From contig DF241602.1 in the NCBI GenBank assembly GCA_000507305.1, forward strand, positions 1 through 64,000: a stretch of 64,000 nt of DNA, given 5' to 3'. Positions 1 through 12,024 of the stretch are shown here, one piece after another. The position numbers were made by a program, and so were the translations under genes. How positions within the stretch are numbered: position 1 is the first letter of the stretch; each line of letters starts with the position of its first letter. A model generated the notes under the pieces. It was not told the origin of the DNA, made no database searches, and saw only the letters and a program-made list of their open reading frames with translations. This DNA is from Breviolum minutum Mf 1.05b.01. Taxonomy: Eukaryota > Sar > Dinophyceae > Suessiales > Symbiodiniaceae.

Positions 1-2264
1 GTTTTGGGAACTGACCTTCATGCTATTCAGATAGCATTGCTATTTACCACATCCGTGGGGGTGCATGGCTTGACACTTCACCTTTGCAATTTGGATTGCA
101 AAGATTGGTCTCAACAAATGTTGAAGATTGACTTGGATGTGGTCGCAACCAAAAGCTGCAAAAAGGATTCCTTGTCGGTGCTTTCTTTTTGTCATGGATG
201 TTCATTTGCTTTTTGATTGCATTTATCATTTGCGGATTTCCTACAGTGGCTATTTATTTATGTTTGGAGTGCTACGCACCTGCTCGCCTAACACGCGTGA
301 TAGCGCAGGCTTTGGATGGCTCTGAGTTCCCGTGCTATCTAGTCTGGCCGCAAAGAGACGGGCGGTCGTATGTCCTCCTGGATACTGCTACGACTGACAC
401 GCTTGTTTTGGACCAATCGTTCTTTCGCCCATTGGGCATGCAGCACTTCTATGACTCCTTTGCCCTGGTATCTCAAATTTGCGTGCGTAGGGATGCTTTG
501 GTACTCTTCGGCTTGAATGATGATGAGCTCTTGCCTGATTTACACATTACCGGAGCAGGGGTGCTGCGTGCAGGACTAGGAGCTCACCAGGAACATGTGG
601 TTAATCAAGACGCACAGGCGGCAGACCGGAAAAAAGTCCCTGCTGAGGTTATTCAGGTGGCCTCCCATGAGGTAGATACCGATTCAGACAAGGACGAGTC
701 CATCGTGGCTACTAGTGGCTCTCAAGGAAGCGAAAGTGCGAGTGAATCGGAGCAGAACGACCCTCCCTCTTCGCTGGCCGCCTCAGATGCTGAACAGTAT
801 GAGCGCATGCAAGCCTCCTATGCTGCAGTGACTTTAAAGACCAAGAGGACTTTATTGGGTCTGAGTACCGCAAGCTCCAGCGTCTGGAGTTAGTTCCTCA
901 GCGATGGCCCCTTGCGAGACTTTCCTTCTCTTTGCAAAAATGTGTTGACCATCTTGACCGTGTGTTAGCTGGGTGTTGCTGGGAGGTCTATGCAACACGG
1001 GCAGATCCCGAGGAATCGCTGTCTTCCCTTCGCCAGGTGTCTAAATGCCTTACTATGATGCTTGCTATTTACTTGGCTAAGGAAGTGGCTGCCATCCTTC
1101 GGGCGATCCTGACATCCTGCCAAAAGGCTCTATGATGACAGGACGGCGCATCTTTTATGCTCCAACTACTGGGTGCAGCCCATCTTTCAGGAACTGCTGC
1201 ATTCATCGTCACGTTACAATGCCACAAGGACAGGTGAAAGGAATAGACCCAGCAGTGGTCTGGCCCGTATCTCCGCACACCTTCGGCCACCCAAGAAATT
1301 GAAACCATCTGCTTCTGGCACCAGATTTACTGACTGGATTGGTGGTATTTGCTATGCGGATACTCTGCAGGTGTGGTTTCCTGCCCACTGGGCCCCTGTG
1401 GTACTGCACCACTTGCAACACAAGGAGGATGCCTACCAAGCTGCCCACCCATCTTGCATGGACCTGGAAGTGGCCCCGGATGACATAAAGACGCAGTGGC
1501 AGGAGGCAAATGCCAATAGGAGGATGCAGTTCAAGGTGGGCGACTGCAAAGATAGCAACATCCGTATGTTAACTGGCACCATCAAAGCGGATTGGATACA
1601 GCTGCCGGTCGAAAGGTATTTAACCGCCCCTTCCTACATTGAAGCAAGGTGTCACTGCAGGGGTGTTCAAGATGAAGGGTGCCGCTCCCTGGGCCATCAC
1701 TAGGGCCGAGAAGTTACAGCTCTCGGTGTTCCTTCCCAATGACCTGTCATTGGATGAGTGGTACGCAGGAGCCCACTGTGTGGCCTGACGTGTCTATGTT
1801 GGGAGCCAGCAATTTGCGTAGAGTGGTCGGTTATGACTCTCACCACCTACGGAAGAAGTATGATGTCCCAAGCATGTGGGGCAATATCCACCCACAATGG
1901 CGACTATTGCAGCAGCATCTGGAAACCAAAGGGCCTGGTTGGTACCCGCTCTCTGAGAGAAGAGCGGCTCTTTACCAACAGGTCTAATCGGCCTGGAGAT
2001 GATATGAAAGATGAACTTCGTACTGACGGTGATCCTATTGCATGGCGTATTTGGAGTACTGCACAGAACCAGCTATGGCAGCTACGCCAGCCAGCTCCAC
2101 CCTTAGAGTTTCCCGGTGAACAAGGAATGTTTACCGACATGTATGCCCAAGTTCGAGAGGAAGAACAAGTCATATCGCTGCAGTTCATCTGTAGTCAGCA
2201 AGATGTATCCAAGAGGAGGAGAAAGAAGCGGAAGCAAGTCGACGATGGTACTGCTATTGCGTAA
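1..2264 (+). pseudogene. Frame-broken coding region of a retroelement-like protein, function unknown
   Basis: Coding-like sequence runs through this stretch but changes frame repeatedly. Open pieces lie at about 132-893 (frame 3), 851-1134 (frame 2), 1131-1703 (frame 3), 1660-1788 (frame 1), about 1789-1987 (frame 2) and 1986-2264 (frame 3). The pieces overlap or abut, so indels explain them better than introns. The first piece has a hydrophobic membrane-like segment (WMFICFLIAFIICGF) followed by a soluble region and an acidic Ser/Glu-rich stretch; the last piece ends in a basic tract (KRRRKKRK). The region is followed by an untranslated-looking stretch and a poly(A) run at 2549-2559, which suggests the 3' half of a retroposed element. 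The 5' end lies outside the window. I see no RT, RNase H or endonuclease motif and do not recognise the family. It could also be a decayed retrocopy of a cellular gene. Confidence 0.5.
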
Positions 2265-2559
2265 CTACACACTGCATTGGCCTTTGACTATTTCCTGCTG
2301 AAGACGTTGTGAGAGCCGGGGATTGTAGTTTGCCGTGAGAGCCTGAGCTTGTTTCACCTTGTTTCACCTTTTTACTCGATTGGTCAGGGACGGGTTGTTT
2401 TTTTGGTGTTTGGGTGTCGTTTTGGGGTTTTGTTTGCCTTGTTTTCCTTGGTCCCCGACCTTTCCTTTTGATCTCGTTGTCTAACAATGACAATACTAAC
2501 GCAGCCCAATGACTGCCACAGTTGTAATGACGCGCGCAGCATAGTTCAAAAAAAAAAAG
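2265..2559 (+). mobile_element. 3' untranslated tail and poly(A) end of the degenerate retroelement
   Basis: After the last open piece comes about 280 bases of T/G-rich non-coding DNA, then an uninterrupted run of A at 2549-2559 directly before the minisatellite. A genomic poly(A) run at the end of a decayed coding region is the usual mark of LINE-mediated insertion. The 5' junction is outside the window, so no target-site duplication can be tested. Confidence 0.45.
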
Positions 2560-2574
2560 AAGCCTTGATTCACA

Positions 2575-2781
2575 GCCATTCTCAGCAACCACTTCAGCTC
2601 TTCTCAGCAATTCTCAGCAGCTCTTCTCAGCACAGCCATTCTGAGCAGCCACTCTCAGCAGATCTTCTTAGCAGCCATTCTGAGCAGATCTTCTCAGCAG
2701 TCAATCTCAGCAGCCACTTTCAGCAGCCCTCCGCAGCAGCTCTCAGCCACTCTCAGCAGACATTCTCAGCTGTCACCTTGC
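2575..2781 (+). repeat. Minisatellite of CAGCCATTCT/CTCAGCAG-type units
   Basis: Imperfect tandem copies of a short unit built from CTCAGCAG and CCATTCT, starting a few bases after the poly(A) run at 2559. Unit length varies because of internal indels. No coding support. Confidence 0.7.
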
Positions 2782-3097
2782 TGTGGTCAGGGGTTGGTGG
2801 TCAGCTATTATCTCATCATCTGTGGTCAGGGGTTGGTGGTCAGCTATTCTCATCATGTTGCTATGGTCAAGGGTTGGTAGTTCGCTATTTGAGCATCATG
2901 TTGCTATGGTCAAGGGTTGGTGGTCAGCTATTATCTCATCATGTTGCTATGGTCGGTGGTTCGCTATTTGAGCATCATGTTGCTACGGTTAAGGGTTGGT
3001 GGTTAGCTTTTGATCATCATGTTGCTATGGTCAAGGGTTGGTGGTTTAGCTTTTGATCATCATGTTGCTATGGTCAAGGGTTGGTGGTTAGCTATTG
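2782..3097 (+). repeat. About 43-bp tandem repeat, 7 to 8 copies
   Basis: Units begin near TGGTCAAGGGTTGGTGGT, pass through AGCTATT and end with CATCATGTTGCTA. Seven full units plus a partial one are visible. Subtypes alternate (TTATCTCATCATG, TTTGAGCATCATG and TTTTGATCATCATG variants), which suggests higher-order duplication. No ORF persists across the units. Confidence 0.8.
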
Positions 3098-5204
3098 ACG
3101 CGTTCTTTTGAAGGACCCTTTCGCGGAGCTTTCGGGAAAAACAGGTTTGTTTCGGAAACCCGATTCCGACTGTTTTAAGTCAATTTCGGATTCTCCTGAA
3201 ACATTTTGTGATTATGGCCATTGCGTTCTTGTCACCTTTGTTTGGCTGACTGAAGGGCGATCCGCCCGGGACTTATCCAAGCAGCTCCCAGGAAAAAAAA
3301 CTTTTGAAACTAGAGACAGGAAACACCATGTTTGGCGCTTCTCCTTTCAGACTGCAATCACCACTGAAAGGCTTATGAGCACTGTGAGTCAACCTTTCAA
3401 AGCTTTTCCCGCAGATCGACATCAACTTGATGGTTTCAAATCAAACAGGCTGGCGATAGAAGTTGGGACAGAGTCGCTATCGAAGCTCGTCTGAATTGGA
3501 TTGTAATAGAAAATACCTTTCTGGTGAAGTTTTTTCGTAAATATAAGATCTTTAAAAGCAAGTCAACCTTCCTGATGTTAGAATGGAGAAGCAAAAACCT
3601 TCAGGAAACACAAGGTTGCGTCGCATTCCCTTGTAGAGCGCGGTGCAACCTTATGTGAAATTGCTGCGGTTGCGTTCAATAGGTTGATTTTACCAGTACA
3701 ACACATTTTGTGCTCTTATTCCCACTCGCAATCATGAAGCAAGATGAAGTGTCTCCTGGTCGGATCAAAGGCAGACACTTAGGTTTCATAACTCGCATGG
3801 AACCCAGCACTTGCAATGTGGCCACTGTCCGATCATGTAGCAACTGTGAGTGTTGATGTCAAGAACTCGAGCAATTTCAGCGTGTGTGAATGGCTAGCTG
3901 AGGGGTTGGTTTTTTTGGCGCAGATCTTGGCTGAAACGCGAGGTTTGACGGACACGTTGCTTCCTCTGGCTGAGCTTATGTCATGACAAATCTTGGAAGA
4001 TTGGCTAGCGCTGAGTAAGCTCTCTCTTCGATGCCAATTGTTTTTGGTATCCAGACACGTCGATTGCGTCGATAACATCCAGACTGCAAGTTCTGCAACT
4101 TTGACTGCAGCAGAAATCATGAAACCTTTTTGCGAACTCTGATGGAGATGACTCGAAGAGCGTCGAATCCTGTTTTGATCTCATTACCTATGCTAGCCAG
4201 ACATTAGATCTTTAAGATGCTCTTCCAGACTCATTGAAGTCACAAGCTGTATCTAAGCCACAGCATTATTTTCAGAAACCTAGAGTTAAAGTTTTTGCTA
4301 AACTGCTAAGTTTTTTTTGTAGCAGGCTGCTTAAGTGCCACAAGGTCTCAAGCGAAGCTTCTCAGTCAGTAAGAAGAACAAAGAGGGACATCCAAATCAA
4401 ACAAATACAATTAGCATTTTAATTGTCTTCGAGTTCGAGAGGGGCAAAGACAGAGGACTTCCGGAATAAATCTGTGATATGAACTGTTAATGTCTAAGCC
4501 CATAGTTTCATTGCAGCTGGATGTGGCTGAGAAGCCACGTGATGATTTCTGCACGTTTTTACTGTTTGAGCTGGTTGGATTTCGCAATTGATTAGCTGAG
4601 AGTGGTTCTGAAGTTTTTGTGGTCGAACGTTGCAATTTGATTGGTAAATTCACGGCATTTACTCGGTTGGATTTGAATTTGATTGGATATTTGTATATCA
4701 GACTTTAAGCTTTTGGATGTAGCTTTTGCCGTGGATGTTTTCTGAGGGGAGATCATTCGTTAGTTGATCTATTTCTTATGTGTGGAGATCGTAGCTTCTC
4801 CCTAGTGATCACAAAGGCAAAGGTTGCTGGGGAGGGACTTGTGTTGTTAAGCAGGGAAAAACTCTTACGTGATGCGCGTGATGGCCCCATGAGAGGCATT
4901 TGAAAAGAGACATCATTGTTTGAAGCTGCAATGACTACATCATGGAGAGATGGGCTGAGAGATGATGGACAAATAGCGTCGGTTTCACCTTTTTTGCATT
5001 TCACCTGGGTACTTTCGCTGGTTGTGTTGACTGTTTCTTGGGGGGTTTGGTTGTTTGTGTTGTGTTTAAAAGTACCCAGGCTTTTTACCAACTATGCATT
5101 TGACTCTTCAACAACTTTGCTTAGAGCTCGTTCGGCTACCGCGGAAAAAACAGAAAAACATCTAATCAAATCAAATCCAATCCAATCCAGTATCTGTCCA
5201 TCCA
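3098..5204. other. Gene-poor stretch, nothing supported
   Basis: ORFs here are short, lack paired splice sites and have no recognisable composition. The one structured item is a 12-bp inverted repeat, CCTGGGTACTTT at 5004-5015 against AAAGTACCCAGG at 5070-5081, which could form a hairpin with a 54-base loop. It is probably intergenic. Confidence 0.5.
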
Positions 5205-5329
5205 TATATCTATCTATCTGTCGATCTCTATCTCTATCTCTCTATCTCTCTATCTCTCTATCTCTCTATCTCTCTATCTCTCTATCTATCTGTCTGTCTG
5301 TCTGTCTGTCTATCTATTTATCTATCCAT

Positions 5330-5372
<43 letters not shown>

Positions 5373-5472
5373 ACAACCTATCTATCTGTCTATCTGTCTA
5401 TCTGTCTATCTGTCTATCTGTCTATCTGTCTATCTATCTATCTATCTGTCTATCTATCTATCTATCTATCTG

Positions 5473-5521
<49 letters not shown>
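5205..5521 (+). repeat. (TCTA/TCTG)n tetranucleotide microsatellite
   Basis: Continuous TCTA with interspersed TCTG and TCTC units over about 315 bases. The open frame through it translates to repeated YLSI/CLSV and is a repeat artefact. Confidence 0.95.
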
Positions 5522-5727
5522 GTTTCCATCAGTCAATCAATCAATGCAAGAATTCATGAAGCAAGCTTCCAACAATGAATGAAGTGTTCGGAGTCGTCTC
5601 TGTTGTCATCATGAATGTCTTTGTCAGCGTTAATGTCGTCCCTGTCATCATCGTCATCAACATCCTTATCATTAACATCATCATTATCATCAACATTATG
5701 ATGCTTACTGTTGTATTCGTCACCACC

Positions 5728-5732
5728 ATGAG

Positions 5733-5790
<58 letters not shown>

Positions 5791-5806
5791 GTCATCGTCA
5801 TCTTCG

Positions 5807-5859
<53 letters not shown>

Positions 5860-5864
5860 GTCAG

Positions 5865-5916
<52 letters not shown>

Positions 5917-5932
5917 GTCATCGTCATCTTCG

Positions 5933-5985
<53 letters not shown>

Positions 5986-5996
5986 GTCAGCATCAT
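5728..5996 (+). repeat. Compound (TCA)n array with a duplicated internal block
   Basis: Long TCA trinucleotide tracts. A block containing GTCATCGTCATCTTCG occurs twice, near 5790-5806 and 5916-5932, and GTCAGCATCAT also recurs. Part of the array therefore seems to have duplicated as a unit of about 125 bases. ORFs on both strands here (poly-I, poly-M) are artefacts. Confidence 0.9.
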
Positions 5997-6209
5997 TATC
6001 TTTCTTTGCGTCACCACTGTCACCTTCTCGCTGTCATGATTGTCAGAACTTGATTAACAGTCTTTTCCGCATTGTGGCTGTCATCATCATTATCCTCATC
6101 ATCGTCATCATCATAATGGGCGTCATCATCACCATCACCATCAGCCCCAATATCCATCCATCCATCAACGAATGAACCTAAGGAACCATTTTTGCATTTG
6201 TGCTCATTC

Positions 6210-6278
6210 CAGCAACCAATCAACCATCAATCAACCCATCATTGAATCAATCCGTGAATCAACCATCCAATCACTCAG

Positions 6279-6319
<41 letters not shown>
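6210..6319 (+). repeat. (CAAT)n microsatellite
   Basis: Degenerate AATCAACCATC motifs lead into pure CAAT repeats at about 6277-6319. Confidence 0.9.
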
Positions 6320-6368
6320 GATTCACTTCGCTGGTTGTTTCAGCCATCAATCCATGCATGCATCCACC

Positions 6369-6370
6369 AG

Positions 6371-6430
<60 letters not shown>

Positions 6431-6431
6431 T
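6369..6431 (+). repeat. (CAT)n microsatellite
   Basis: About 21 uninterrupted CAT units followed by degenerate CAT-rich sequence to about 6475. Poly-His, poly-Ile and poly-Asp ORFs are artefacts. Confidence 0.95.
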
Positions 6432-6599
6432 TTCATCATGATCATCATCATAAACATCATCTTCAACAACATCATTACTAGCCCCGTAGATTTGCAAGGT
6501 TTTCATCCGCCTTCGCCGTTCCGGTGCTCTCTCTCCTGACCATGATCATTATCATCAGTGTGCTCATGATCATCATCATTATCACGATCATACTGATCT

Positions 6600-7087
6600 T
6601 TATCCTTGTCCTCATGAATAATTTTTATGTGCCCTGGTTTTCTCAGCTTTTGTCCACTCGTTTCACTCAAATTTTTGTGTTTGAGTCGTTGATTCTTTGA
6701 CTAGACTCTCTTGCCAAGTGTTCACAGTTTTATGTGGTTGCCTTGTCGCATGGTGAAATTTGGTATGTTTACGTAAAACACAATGTGTTCGTATGAGACA
6801 CGTCCACGTCATAAGCAGCGAATATACATGTCTAAAACGGTCATATTTCTGCTTGGATCGTGGACTGATGGAGACCAATGGTTTATTTCGATTCATCATT
6901 AGGTTGCATTAAATAACATGTTTTTTGTTGAATTTTATATCAAATAGTATGCAAATGGGTGATCTTTTGCTGTTCGTGATTCAAACAGATTGGATTTTTT
7001 CTTGGGATGGCCTTTAAGTGGCTCAAGTTCCCCTGTGTTTGCTAAGGGGAATTTGGAGACCGGCGCTTGTATTGACATAACTTGCAG
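6600..7087. other. Stretch without supported gene
   Basis: AT-rich sequence. I see no splice-bounded reading frame and no repeat. Confidence 0.4.
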
Positions 7088-9467
7088 ACCTTGGACTTGA
7101 AGGGGTTCATCAAATCGTGTGCCAGGTGGTAGCTGCAGAAAGGAACAAAGACATGCAATCTTTCAAGGAGGGAAATTTTGTTGGATTATTCCTGGTAGAT
7201 ATTTGTCAATCGCTGTCTCCATTGGCCTTTGTGACATGGCCTGGGTCTCCCCAGAGGACTGAGCGACAACAGTGGGATGGGAGCCAAAGTTGTTGGTAGG
7301 AGGAGGAGAAAAATCGATCACATATTTGTTTTGTGCTTCATGACACTTGCCGCAGGGAGAGACGTCCAAGTCGCCTGAGGCCGGGAGTCTGAAAAATTAG
7401 GAACACGACTTCCACCATGTGAGAAACAAATTGTGATTGGTTGAGGAGATGTGAAAATTTGGAAGTGGTTTGGATTTTTGAAGTTTCACTGTCGATTTTC
7501 AAATTCAAAGTCGTGCAAATTGCAAAATTTGAGCCGCGCATCTCCATGTTGTTGTTGAATCTTGGTGTATAGATAGACAGCAAGTGTTTTGTCAATGTCA
7601 GACATCAACCTTTTTTTGCGCCAAAGGTTCTGGAGCAAACCATGCGCCGGGTGTTAAAGTCGGAGCTGGAGGTTCCGCTGATCCCAGAGTGACAGATGCA
7701 GCTGAACGGGTGGCAAAGTATTCAAAAGCCTGGGAAGTTCAAAAAAGAAATTTGTTTACCACAGAAGTGCCGTTGTTTCGTTTGAGTCGTGATAGCAGAT
7801 CTCATCACATGCTTGTTCGATCCATTAGTCTGAAAAAATCAAAGAACACTCGATATCGCAGGGATGAGTTTCGTATACCCTTCTTGCCATAATCATGGAT
7901 TTTTGACTCCTCCAATAATAGCTACCTTTCAAATAAAACCATTTTCCACTTCCATGATTATGGGGAGAAAGAGTAATTTAATATAATTTAATGCCCTTTT
8001 GTTCCATTGAGATCTGGAAGCTGATGTTTTGGGCAGCTTTTGGAAGCATATTTTCTCGGCTTCTATGCTTTGATCCACCAGGCGCAGACAGATAGGCTCC
8101 GTCAACAGATCAATGAGGACTCAGGGGATCAGGGGTCGATAGGTGCCATTGATGGATGATGTGCAAGGGGGAACAATGAAGTCATGCTGATGCTTACAGT
8201 TGCTGTCCTGCTGGTTGTTCTAGATGGATGACTTGGGATTTTGACGAAGCTCTACTTTTTCCTTGTTGTTCGCCTTTTGTCTTGTCTGCCATCCTCTCCC
8301 TTTGGGAATTGCTCGCGTCAGATCTTTGATGCATACTGGAGAATGCATTGGCATCGTTGCGCCGTACCAACATATTGAACCTGCCCAGTGCACAGTCCGC
8401 AACCATGTAAACACAGGACTATATTTTGTATTACATAAATTTACTGTTTTAACTATATTGGAGTCTAGATGTAAGTCACTTAAACTTAAACCATGTTTTC
8501 CTTTCAAAAATCAGCTGAAGGCAAGCAATTCCTCTTCCAAACAGGATGTCAGCCTGCATTTTGCGGAGCAGTCAGTAGAGGTGCATCTGTGTGGTGAGTG
8601 GGTCTGTAAAGAAGTGACTGAATGGACTATGGAAGTTTCGGAGGCAGGTGGGTCCAGGCAATTTTTTCATATCAAGGGTCCTGTTTGGTGAAAAATGTAG
8701 GCAACAGACGGGTTTTTTTTTTAGCTCAGTTGGGAATACCTGTGAAATCCTGGGCGGTGCCAGGCCATTTCCAAGAAGGCGCCAGGGGTGCTGTCTGATT
8801 TTAGGGGCACCATGAACAAAGTCATATTACAAGTTGTTCCTGGAATTTTCGAAAAAAGTGTCATAAGAAAAAAAATCCAAAAACCTTCTTTTTTTCCAAG
8901 GTGTCTTCTTTAAAATCAGACCTTTAAAAAATGGGGAGTGCATGGTGGTAGGTAGCGTTTGTGCCAACAAAAATCCCCGGGGTGTTTTTTTCCGGTCTCA
9001 AAATTCCCCGGGGACATGTGGTGAGAAGACGTTCGAGGCTCAAGAGCTCCTGGAGGCATCAATAACCCTTGAGAGCTCCCTACGTGATCATAAGGACCTT
9101 TTGAAAAATCAGGTGTTTTTTTTTGGAGAGGTAAAAATAGTGACCTGTTTTCCTTGGAAAAGGAAACGATTGCCATTTTGAAAGTTGCATTTTTAAGTAA
9201 AAGGATTGACAAAGGAAGAGGATTGGGGAATGTTTGGAAAGGTCATATCAATTGACTTTGAGTATGTACGGAAGCATTTATCAGGAGGCCACAAAAGAAT
9301 GTGAAACTCACCATTGCTGATACAGTAGCTCTGATAGTATAAGGTGGATACAAGCTGGTTTCGGTGTGTGTTTCCAGGAATTTCTGCAGAATTTGGTGAA
9401 CCCGGATGGCTTGAAGAGTGCCTTGGTGGCCATCTTCGGCCTCTGTGAATCACTTGGAGTTGACTAG
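7088..9467 (+). CDS. Exons of an unidentified multi-exon gene
   Basis: Four exon-like blocks have acceptor AG, an open protein-like frame and a donor. 7088-7125 (TLDLKGFIKSCA, donor GTGGTA). 7627-7688 (VLEQTMRRVLKSELEVPLIP, donor GTGACA). 8545-8593 (DVSLHFAEQSVEVHLC, canonical donor GTGAGT). 9378-9467 (starts EFLQNLVNPDGLKSALVAIF and ends GVD then TAG), a probable terminal exon after the acceptor TTTCCAG. The phases of these four do not all join directly, so other exons are missing or some calls are wrong. I do not recognise the protein. The last exon may instead end at a donor, in which case this could be the upstream part of the channel gene that follows. Confidence 0.4.
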
Positions 9468-10200
9468 GAATTCTAACATGAAGGGATTCGGATGGACCCA
9501 GGATGTTTTCCATAGGAGAGTTCGCGTCCGAAGCACTAAAGCTTGTGAAATTGGAGGCTTTGAGGGGTTCTTCATGGTCTCATTTTCTATGAAGTTGAAG
9601 GGCTGTCAAAGCGAGATCTTTTAGATTTTGAAGGCCAATCAACAAAAAAACACATTCCAATAACTTTACCAATGGGTTTCCTTGGGGCTCCGAAGTGCGG
9701 GCGTTTTTCAGCCATCCAGGTAGTGCCGCGAAGACTCTAGGACCAAAGCCAGAGCTAGGTGCCAGCGAAGACAGCTGTAGGGGAAAGTTTTCTGCTGAAG
9801 ATGGGGAGATGAGAGGGTTCTTAAGGATGGCAAAAAATGTATTGAGACAAAAATCATGCAATCAAGAGGCCTGCAGGTTCACCACTCCATTAAACCTGTC
9901 ACCAGCTTTTGGTGTCCAAACACAAAAATAACTGTCATTTTGTTGGAGTGGGGAAAAAATCAACTCTGAGTTGTCGCAGTTTGAACTACTCCGCATTTTT
10001 TGTGGACATTCTGAGGCATCCACTCAAATATCTCAGCGAAATCTGAGATGTGGACCGAAGGGGTTCAAGATCTACAGGTGCCAATGGTGCCAGCTGCACT
10101 GATTGATTTCTGCGTTGCTGTTGGTTGCATCTAAGTTCCAACTTCGCACCTAACAGGCTTCAGATTCAGAGCGCGAGGTCTGGGCAATCGTCGGTCACGT

Positions 10201-10231
<31 letters not shown>

Positions 10232-12024
10232 TACTTTTTTTTGGTTAATATATGTCTTTGAAGATTACAGGCTATTTGGGGATTTGTGGGTTTGGAGGTT
10301 CGGGAGTCAGGCATATTTGTTTCGGCCCGTAAAAAACGGTGGAATATCCCAGGATCAGAGGAGAAAGGTGCTTTAGCTCAGTCCAGGGGTCCGATGGTGA
10401 GACTTGAAGAGGTCCTTGGTTGTTTAGGTTGGCCTAGATTTTGGATGCAAGTTTGAGTCCTGACGGAAATATGAGTGTCTTATCGTTGTTTGGAAATTTG
10501 CAGGATACTGGGTTGGCCTGGTTCTCCATTGATGATGTTGCTCCCAGGTGGTTCCCGCTCCCCATGTACCAAGTGGGCACGATGAGGCTTGGGAATGGGG
10601 TTGATGAACTGGTCCATTTCTCAAGGCTTAGCCATGGCTTGAAGTTTGCATCTCCTTTGATTTCCAAATTTCAAGAGTAGGTAAAACTGGATAGATTCTA
10701 TATACATAATATCTATATGTATATCAAAATTTGTATACATATTCATTATGTCTTACTTTTCATCTTAGTGTTGTTTTGGGAGAAAGCATCTCTAGTTTTC
10801 CCCAGCACAATAAAGCTCACCCACTAAAAAGAACCACAGGCGGCTGCGCCCGCATCGCCCCCGAAGCTGGACCGAGGTGCACATTGTTTTTGATGGCTTG
10901 TTAAGCTAGCTTCCTGAATAATACAAGTTTTCTTACCTTCCTTAAGGGGATAACTTTTGCCAGAAAAAATCTCAATAAGTATGGAAAATTGCCACGCTTT
11001 AAATCCCAGGTCAATCACAAGGTGGATCACGGAAAGGTGTCCTTGCTGAAGACTTTATGAAGGAAGTTGAGGATGAGTCTGTTCGGAAGCCTCAGAAAAA
11101 AAAGCATTGAGTTGGCATTGGGGTGGATTTCATTCTGAATTCCTCCTGCTTGTTTTCTGATTTTGTGCAAAGAAGTTCTATTTACTTTGAAGCACGAGAA
11201 GTGATTGAAAGGCCAAGCATGACGCATTGTAGATCAGACATATTGGAATACAACAACTTCTCCTGAACGGATGCTGGCAAATATAGCCTTTGGGTGAGAT
11301 CTTCATGATTCACGTGGTGATTAGGTGACAGAAGGGATTGTTACACCATACAGTATGCCTTGGCTGCCAAGGAAGATGAGTTTTATGCAGATGCAACAAC
11401 CTCCAAGGCATCCGAAAGTTTGCTTTTTCAGGGTGGAAGTCACGAATTCATGCCGAGGGTTTTGTTGAACTTGATGGACTAACAATGAGTGTTGTGTCCC
11501 CCTTGGCACCTCGTTTCTAGCGGGGAAAATTCAATGGACGGATCCTACCAACACGCTATATGCTTCAGGAGAGACATGACCTCGGCCTGAAGTTTAGGTC
11601 ATGTCATCAGTCTATCAAAGATATATATAGTATTTTCAACTTTTGGGTGCTGAGCAAAGGGATTTGGGGCACTCATGTAATGATGATTCGCTGAGAGATC
11701 CTCCATCAGACCCTGCCAGGGCCAAAGCCTCAGAGGAAAGGCACGCTACCTTTTGGTGTGGAGCTTAGTTAGAGCGAGTGAAGTGACGCCCAAAAAGCTG
11801 AAATAAAGGATGTGCCATTCCTGAAAAAAAGCTAGTAATCCCCACAAAAAAGCAACCAAAAGTGTCATGGGAAACTTGTACATTGTGCCAGCCCACATTC
11901 ATTTCAGTCAGGGTCAACAACAACACGTCAGTCATTATCATGACATTCATTTCCAGCACATACTTGGTTTGGGAATGTTTCTGTCAGAGACCCCTCACCT
12001 TCCATATATTGCCACTGCTGTCAG
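9468..12024. other. Stretch between last unidentified exon and channel S1 exon
   Basis: Mostly intron-like sequence. It contains a (GA)n run at 10201-10225. One well-bounded small exon lies at 10840-10876 (AAAPASPPKLDR, acceptor CACAG, donor GTGCAC), which may encode part of the cytoplasmic N-terminus of the channel. A weak candidate is 9710-9757 (HPGSAAKTLGPKPEL). Nothing else is supported. Confidence 0.4.

Noticed and set aside
2254-2610. Minus-strand 118-codon ORF over the poly(A) region
   Set aside because: Its core is translated from the reverse of a T/G-rich untranslated tail.
2575-3097. Tandem units considered as a CRISPR-like array
   Set aside because: Units are contiguous and diverged with no unique spacers, and the host is eukaryotic.
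5541-6539. Long poly-Met, poly-Ile, poly-His and poly-Asp ORFs on both strands
   Set aside because: They are translations of trinucleotide arrays and have no start context or splice logic.
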